Origin: Vishniacozyma victoriae
Taxonomy: Eukaryota; Basidiomycota; Tremellomycetes; Tremellales; Bulleribasidiaceae
Assembly: GCA_017654735.1 (NCBI GenBank)
Contig: JADPYG010000001.1
Coordinates: 62,001 to 126,000, forward strand
DNA length: 64,000 nt
Direction: 5' to 3'
The number at the start of each line of letters is the position of its first letter. Position 1 is the stretch's first letter. The notes under the pieces are model-generated. The model worked only from the letters and a program-made list of their open reading frames with translations, was not told where the DNA came from and searched no databases. Position numbers and translations under genes: made by a program. Positions 57,557 to 64,000 of this stretch are shown in pieces.

Positions 57557-58795
57557 CTATCCATATAGAGCTCCTTTCAAAGTAGACTCGAAGACTTCTC
57601 TAGGATCCGCACCGGTCGCAAGAGCCAACTGCAACAAGATCCTGGATTTATGACTGTTTACCAAGCCGGCACTGATTGTCGAATTCGCCTCGGGGGTGCC
57701 AGCGGAAGGAGCAATCATTCCAATGTTGATCCTAACATGCCTAACCACTGGCATCATACTAGCAGCCCTCGCTAAAGCTTCACTGACTCCCTCACCACCG
57801 TTGGGAGAGGCCATGATGATACCTTCGACGTCGTCTAGGGAAGCGGTGAAGTCGATGATGCGGGCATCGGTTTCTTGGTGGCCGTATAAGATGTCTACTC
57901 GGGGTAAGGAGGTGATGCCGGTTACGTCGAATTCGGTCTTATCTATCTGTCAGCTATAGACATGAAGTGGGGGCTTACAGTAAGGCTTGGCGGCTTCGTA
58001 GTAGTAGAACGGCTGGTTGTTGAAGAATCCTCCTAGGTATCCAGGCTCGGGAGCTTTGAATGTATCCAGGTAGTTCACTGATATTAGTGATGACAGAGCC
58101 AGCGAGAAGAGAGTGGACGTGCCATGGGTCTTTTGGGTATAATAAGCAGCCCCAATTCTATCATTCATAATGATCAAAGCTCCCCTGTTCTTCGATTCGG
58201 GGAACACACCAGCTTGAACAGCCTGGTATAAGTTCGCAGGTCCATCCGCACTGATGGCAGTAGCAGGCCTCATGGCTCCAACAATCACTACAGGCTTTCC
58301 ACAGTTGACGGTAGCATCCATGAAGAAAGCTGTTTCTTCAAGAGTATCGGTCCCATGGGTGATTATCACCGAATCGATGGTTGAACCTTCCGAACACAGA
58401 ATATCGTTGGCATGACGAGCGAGATCGAGGAGGATTGTGGAGTTTATAGAAGGTGATCCGACGTTGGCGACTTGGACTCCGTAGATATTTGAGATATTTA
58501 GCAGTTCGGGAACAGCTGAACGTCAGCTACATTGAGCGTAAAGGGACATACCTTCAACTAAAGCTTCAACTCCGATGGCACCAGCAGAGTATACCCCTGA
58601 AGCAGTAGATGAAGCTCCCGAGCCAGCAATCGTGCCGCCCGTAGCCAGGATGAAGACGGATGGTAAGGACTCGTCGATAGGAGATTGATAGGTAACATTG
58701 ATATAAGAAGGTACGGACCATCCATCGTTCTCCCTGGCCACAGGTGAGGAGGCAGCGAAGCCGAAGAGGGCGAGGGCGGGTAGGAGATTCAGCAT
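57557..58795 (-). CDS. Secreted type II L-asparaginase
   Basis: ATG 58795: MLNLLPALALFGFAASSPVA is a signal peptide (a GTG nine bases upstream is not used). Mature protein: VFILATGGTIAGSGASST, with the nucleophilic threonine of TGGTIA; SVIITHGTDTLEETAFFMDA, with the second catalytic Thr-Asp pair (HGTDT); PVVIVGAMRPATAISADGPAN; ALIIMNDRIGAAYYTQKTH; EFDVTGITSLPRVDIL; and the closing GIIMASPNGGEGVSEAL, IVNSHKSRILLQLAL-type. Five introns. The enzyme would release aspartate and ammonia from asparagine outside the cell. GATA-type and TATA sites lie upstream. The stop at 57557 is tail to tail with GH28, 131 bp away. Confidence 0.93.
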
Positions 58796-59737
58796 CGAAA
58801 TCACTTGAAGAGCTGGTTGTTGGTTAAGAAGATAGTGGGAGACCTTGTCAGAACCAAGCTCCTATATACTTTATCATTTTCCAACAGATCCGAAACTCAT
58901 TCCGATCTTAATCTCCAGGCCGACCGTACGTACCAGCTGATTGGCTTCCATGAAAATGGGCAGGGTACTCAATACCCCCGAAAGCTACTCGGCGCTTTTG
59001 AGAGGCCAAGATCACCATAATGGGATGATAGATAAGGCTGCGTCCAGGTCCATTTTGTTGCCAAGACATTGACCTAGTCATGTCGAGATAAGGCAGATTT
59101 GTAAGGCGTATTCATTGAGGAAGTCCACGTCGGCGCCGGAGTCTCCGACAGGGTTTCAGGTCGGGCGATACATCTGGGGTCCGAGGTTCTGAGGTTCTGA
59201 GCTAGAACAGCCTACTTGCCTGATCCGACTGAATGAACACACGACTAGATAATATGTACCTCGTTTATCAATTAGCGCAACTCAACTCAACTCTTCTCCG
59301 ATAAAACGGCGTCGGACATCTCCGAATAATTAGGCCTGTCAACCCTTCCAAGCTGGAGCCTAACGGCTTTACGCACGTTTGCTCAGTTGATGCATGGGTC
59401 TGTACCTCATTAGTCACCATCACGGGATATACAGCCACCGACGCACGCTTCCTCATCTCCAAAGAGCCCCTTACTACTGCCCGAAATGGTTAGCGTCTCT
59501 TTCGGATTAAATGGACTAACGGTCAATCTCGTAAACGTGTTGATCACCGCGCTGAACCAGTCCGACGTTTTTGGGCTAATTCATTGATGAGGTACTGGAC
59601 ACGTTCGTTTGGGCATCGTGTGGTTAATGATGAGCCAATGAGAGGAAGGTTATTGCGGTAGGTGGACAAAGGAGTTGGAAGATACATAAGATCATGGTAA
59701 TTAGTGGATTGTCCTAACTTCACTCCTTGAACCAACG
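58796..59737. promoter_or_regulatory. Divergent promoter between asparaginase and PhoD genes
   Basis: About 940 bp, no coding signal. TATATA at 58863-58868 (70 bp from the asparaginase ATG) with GATAA just upstream (58871-58875, minus strand), GATAAG at 59031-59036 and 59087-59092, and a GATAAAA near 59297. A short GAGGTTCT tandem lies near 59183. The GATA sites suit nitrogen-catabolite control. Confidence 0.45.
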
Positions 59738-61947
59738 ATGTGGTCCGTCCTCACCTCTATAGCTTTGTTGGCTAGTACGACACTAGCCACCCCCGAGCTA
59801 TTAGAACGGAACTTGGCCTATCGATCACCTTACATCTCTCACCCCGCTCTCGCTGTTGATACCCACGCAGTGCACAAGAGGCATCTCGAAGCCAACGCCC
59901 AAGCGCACTCTGAGGTAACTCTACGAAAACGACAAGAACAAGTCCCTCGACCTGCTGGAGAACCTGTTGAATACCCATCATACCCACCTGGGTATGGGAT
60001 TGGAGTTACAAAGTATACCAATGCTCAGTATGTTTATGGTGGGGAATTGAACTATACTCATAGTGTCGCTTCTGGTATGTCCCCTATTCCCATGTAGAGG
60101 ACCAGCTGATGAGTAGGTGATCCATTCGATTACTCTGTTCTACTTTGGACCCGAGCCCGACCCACCGATCAATACCGGATCGATGTACCACAATGTGTAG
60201 AGTACAAAGTCTGGAATGAAGCAAAAGAGGTCGTTTCAGAGGGATACGCCTTGACTGGTGCTGATGTCGATTGGACCGTCAAGGTATGTCTTCCTTCCTT
60301 GATCTATGCGCAAGACTGATGAATAGGTTGAAGCTACTGGCCTCACTGCTAGTACTTGGTACTCGTACCAATTCAACAATTGTGCCAACAAGGAGAACAA
60401 GAGTCCTATTGGTAAAACTAGGACTGCACCTGGAAAATACGCGACCGAAGTTCCCACTCAGCGATTCGCAATCTACTCTTGTTCCAACTACCCCAAGTGA
60501 GTTCCCTTGTGTCACACACGAGATTCTGGGGCTGACGGTACAGTGGCTTCTTTTCTGCCTACTCTGGTCCCGTCATTCATGAAGATGCAGACTACGTAGT
60601 CCACCTAGGAGACTACATCTACGAATACGGAACCGGCGGTGCCGCCATCGGTCGACAACCCTCCAAAATGGCCGAAATCGCATCATTAGACGACTACAGG
60701 CGTAGATACGATCAATACCGAACCGACGTTGACTTGGTATCAATGCACCAGAACCTACCCATCATAGCAATTTGGGATGATCACGAGACTGCAAACAATG
60801 ATTGGAAAGCTGGTTCTTCAAATTCTAATGATTCTATCGAAACTGGTGGATGTGCTTATTCAAATGGAACTGTTTGTTTCTCCGATAGACAGGTTCACGC
60901 GAAGAGGGCGTACTTTGAATGGATCCCTATTAGGCAAGTTGATTTGGCGGATGAAGCTAGGATCTGGAGGGATTTCAGGTTTGGTAATCTACTCGATATC
61001 TATGCCTTGGACACTAGGTGAGTTCCTCCTCGACCTGTCGTTGGAAGGTGAGAGAGCTGACGGACAGGAAATACGACCGAGATATCACCGATCTCACCTA
61101 CAACCTCGACTACGTCAAGACCCTAGCTCCAGACCTCAACTCGACCCGAAGTATCGTCGGACCAGAACAGGAAAAATGGATCGAGGACGGTCTAAAAGCA
61201 AGTCAAGACAGGGGAACTGTTTGGAAAATGGTCTTGAATCAAGTTATCATGGGAACGTAAGTCTCTCTTCTTCTTGGAGATAAAGAGGGATGCTGATATA
61301 TAGAATCAACCACAGGTGGACATCCCAGGAACCTGAAACTGCCGATTTCATTATCAACTACGATGCCTGGGACGGATATCAAGCCAACAGACGTCGATTA
61401 CTGCAACACGTATACGATAATCAAATAGATAATGTATTCGCCGTTACTGGTTGACACTCATGCTAATTGGTTATTCGAAAACAACCTCGAAACAACCCTC
61501 CAAGGATCTAACGATACTTCTACGTTGAAGACTATCAAAACTACAAGCAACGAATATCAACGTGGTACTATTGTTGAATTTGGTGGGACTGCTGTTTCTT
61601 CCAGTGGATGGGGAAATAGTTGGGGATCTTATGAGAATTCTACGGTCGGAGCAAAGGCTATGGTGGAGAACAACCCTACGTTATTGTATGCCGATGGTTT
61701 CAGTAAGTCCCTCCGCTTCCCACCATCTGAAAGAAACACGCTAATCCTAGACCGAGGGTACATGACTCTAACAGTCAACTACACCCACGTCGAAACTTCA
61801 TGGTACGAATACCCAGGAAATCAACAAGCTCGAGTATCAGACAACAGGCAATTGGCAATGAGAGCTGTTGTCGAGGCTGGGATGAACCAGGTCCAGAGGC
61901 CGTTGCAACAACCTACATTCGGGGCTATCAAGCCTGGAAACTTCTAG
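59738..61947 (+). CDS. Secreted PhoD-like alkaline phosphatase/phosphodiesterase, frameshifted
   Basis: MWSVLTSIALLASTTLATPE is a signal peptide, followed by a dibasic-rich pro-region (LRKRQEQV). Exons give HSVASGDPFDYSVLLWTR, the Fn3-like N-domain, then FAIYSCSNYPNGFFSAY, DYVVHLGDYIYEYGTGGAAI, NLPIIAIWDDHETANNDW, LDIYALDTRKYDRDI, and WIEDGLKASQDRGTVWK. These metal-binding GDYIYE and DDHE motifs mark the PhoD family (Ca/Fe-dependent, outside the cell). At 61450-61453 the sequence reads ACTGGTTGACACTCAT: one extra T puts a TGA directly in the conserved TGDTHANW motif. Removing one base restores the frame to 61947 (KPGNF). So the gene is either disabled in its last ~170 residues or carries a sequencing error. 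Two nonspecific introns in the 3' half are normal. Confidence 0.85.
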
Positions 61948-62375
61948 ATGTGCGATATGGTCAATCTGAGGATGTAGATTGGAAGTGAAGAGGGGGAAAC
62001 GAATAAAAGAAGTGGGATTTGGAAAGCTTCAATAGAAATATAATTGTTATAGATGCAAGATTACTATGTCGGCTGTGGTTTTGTTGCAGTATTTATATCG
62101 TGCCTCTTCGGATGATATTCATTATTGATTGCATCATCTTGCGATGAATCCCTTCATCTTGTCTAATTCTGCTCGTGTCTCCCTCATAGTATGCCTCGCC
62201 AGTGATCCATATGATGTACATCCCATCGTCTTATTTGCCTTTTCGTCGTCGCTCCCGACAGTGTGCGACGCCGTCAAGCCAAGTCGTCACCTAGTATTCA
62301 GGAGCCTAATACCCTTCTTCTATTAACGCGTTCTCATCCTTCTCGGGTAACCAGAATGTCTTCATCAGCACTCTT
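61948..62375. other. Convergent 3' intergenic region, PhoD/SWD2
   Basis: 428 bp between convergent stops, AT-rich near 62020-62110 (AATAGAAATATAATTG), likely poly(A) signals. The open frame at 62129-62326 has no coding character. Nothing else seen. Confidence 0.5.
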
Positions 62376-63801
62376 CTACACCGTGCCTTGGAGAATATAA
62401 CTCACAAGATCCTCACCCCCCGAAGCCAACATCCCCAACCTCGAATTAAATCTCACACATCTACTAGGCACCCCCTCAACTCCACCACTCTGTAGCTTCA
62501 CTATTGGATCCAGAGTAATACACCTAGGATTCACCCCTGGCACTATATTCGGTCCCTGCAATTTCTCAAGCCCATCAATAGGACTTAAATCCCATACGCA
62601 TATTTGTCCATCCCCAGATCCTGAGATTACGAATTTCGAATCTCCACTCCAACTTACTTCCTCCCCGCTTTGTCGATTTAATGCGGTATGACCGCGTAAG
62701 CGACGGACCATGGCGAGGGAGAATGCGTCTAGGATGTAATGGAATTCAGAGGATGTTCCTACTAGGATATAATTCCCGTCATTTGAGAATGATATAGAGG
62801 TAAAAGTGGGTATTGGAGGTGGGATTGAGATGTCGGCTAAGGCATGATCTACCAATGCTGCGTGAACGAACGGTGCCTGCTGTCAGATTTCTTCAGGACA
62901 GTGAGAGAGGTTGACGTACATGATCCATGGTAGCATGAGCATAGAGTGCAATAGTCTGGGTTTGTGAACAAGCAACGGCAAAGACAGCTCCGGAATTATC
63001 GAATGCCACTACAGATGATCCTCCCACTTCGCGCAGTAGGCCCTGTCCGTCAGCACAATCAGGCTCTCCTTGAAGATAGACTCACTCTACAGACTGGTGT
63101 TCTCAGATCCCATAATCTCACAGTCGCATCATCTCCAGAGGAAATGAACGAATCATCCGCCGGACTCATATGTAATGATCGTACCCTGCCCATCAGCTCA
63201 CTCCTCCTATGTTTTGAAGACCTCGGACTAACGTATTCTCATGACCCCTGAAATAACTCAAGTATTTGTTATCGTGCATCGAATGATACCGAACCGCATG
63301 ATCACCTTTTGTCGAGGTATGAAGTATATTTCCCGAACGGTGTGTAAAGCGGACCAAACCTATTCCGTATTTCTTCGAGTAGAACGTCTTTGATTTCCTG
63401 CTTATTAGCACTAGTGCTCTCGCCATTGACCATATGGGCTTTTGAGCGCGCCATATTTCTCAAGATGAGGGAAAGGACATGTTGAACATGTGGATGACGA
63501 GGCGCAAGACTCACCGACCCTGCCTAGCATCCCACAATACGAAACTCTCATCTTCTCCCGCAGTGACGCATTTCTCTCCAACATCATCAAAAGCTAAACT
63601 AACAACCTGCGCTCGATGTGATCCAGCGGGATTAGGCGAATCGTGGTCTACAGCATCATGAAATACTTTAGCTGGTTTGAACCTGTTCTAACTCATCAGC
63701 TTGCTCTTGAATCAAATTGAATAGCTGACTAGGATATTCTGATTTAATGTTAGGGGCGGACGGGAGGATGAAGCTATGGCTGAATGTTGTGGTCTGCTCA
63801 T
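62376..63801 (-). CDS. SWD2: WD40 protein Swd2/WDR82 (COMPASS and CPF subunit)
   Basis: Exons on the minus strand from ATG 63801: [19 protein letters not shown], then [52 protein letters not shown], then [92 protein letters not shown] and [16 protein letters not shown]. These follow WDR82 closely (TLYSKKYGVDLIRYTH, LHDNKYIRYFPGH). The protein forms one seven-bladed propeller, a subunit of the COMPASS H3K4 methyltransferase and of the cleavage-polyadenylation factor in yeast. It ends [10 protein letters not shown] at TAG 62376. Upstream sequence to 64000 contains a donor/acceptor pair that may be a 5' UTR intron. Confidence 0.9.
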
Positions 63802-64000
63802 GGCTGATATAGTGGTAGTGGACACGAAATGTTGATCCAACGTGACCTTTGAAGGTGGAGGGAGATTTGATTCCGTACCCACTCTAAGATACTATGAGTG
63901 TATTATATGCATGACTATTTACGACAGGATCGATTTCAACAGCAGGACAGCAGATATGTACTCACAAAAGCTCACATCTTTCATGTTGCACACGTCCGAG
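63802..64000 (-). promoter_or_regulatory. 5' leader of SWD2, possible UTR intron
   Basis: On the minus strand a GTGAGTACAT donor near 63963 and an acceptor TATCTTAG near 63884 bound an ~80 nt possible intron. An ATG (ATGAAAGATGTGAGC) lies just upstream of that donor; its frame is not tied to Swd2. No gene beyond this can be supported. Confidence 0.3.

Noticed and set aside
59176..59215. GAGGTTCT tandem as a functional repeat
   Set aside because: Only two copies; could be chance.
61398..61440. A 19-nt intron (GTATAC...AATAG) that would restore the PhoD frame
   Set aside because: Far shorter than any other intron here, no branch motif, and it would remove the conserved residues before the motif. 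A single extra base is simpler.
43831..63801. Functional linkage of LEO1 and SWD2 as a chromatin cluster
   Set aside because: They are 17 kb apart with unrelated genes between; common presence in one window is not evidence.

Overview
The window is nuclear DNA of a basidiomycete, most likely a tremellomycete yeast close to Cryptococcus or Kwoniella. Evidence: tightly packed genes with many short introns (about 33-90 nt), GTRNGY donors, a CTGAC/CTGAT/CTAAT branch motif 5-15 nt before the acceptor AG, short intergenic gaps, and protein content typical of that group. I see no rRNA, tRNA, CRISPR array or intact transposon. Family assignments come from reading the translated exons; no database search was run.

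Layout. 0-26 kb is core housekeeping: metallophosphatase (cut by the window start), SEC39, Maf-like pyrophosphatase, the giant UTP20, ETFRF1/LYRM5-like, COX17, GPI2/PIG-C, TAPT1/EMP65, complex I NDUFB4-like, RBM5/10-like splicing factor, a PLP aminotransferase and a CUE1-like ER protein. About 26.1-30.4 kb is different: gene-poor, with a degenerate ~200 bp repeat in three diverged copies, one broken orphan gene and one intronless orphan gene. 30.5-46.7 kb returns to core genes: CWF19, importin alpha, a PUF1/JSN1-type RRM-Pumilio protein, a small conserved protein, ATP4, LEO1 and cyclophilin. 47-62 kb is metabolic: GH78 alpha-L-rhamnosidase, CUE5-like adaptor, zinc-ribbon/MBL-fold protein, IlvD/Edd sugar-acid dehydratase, secreted GH28 pectinase, secreted L-asparaginase and secreted PhoD phosphatase. 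The window ends with SWD2, complete except perhaps for its 5' UTR.

How genes relate. Most genes lie in head-to-head pairs sharing 130-300 bp promoters. The 47-62 kb block combines rhamnose release (GH78), pectin backbone cleavage (GH28) and a pentonate-type dehydratase, suggesting a loose pectin/rhamnogalacturonan-use neighbourhood next to secreted nitrogen (asparaginase) and phosphate (PhoD) scavengers.

Main points for a second look: three microexons (9, 11 and 23 nt) needed to restore conserved proteins; a single extra base in PhoD exactly at its metal-binding GDTH motif; the 26-30 kb accessory island; a long intronless GH78 gene in an intron-rich genome; and a cluster of CCGAG boxes between the MBL and dehydratase genes. 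I found no clear evidence of a wholly new biological system.
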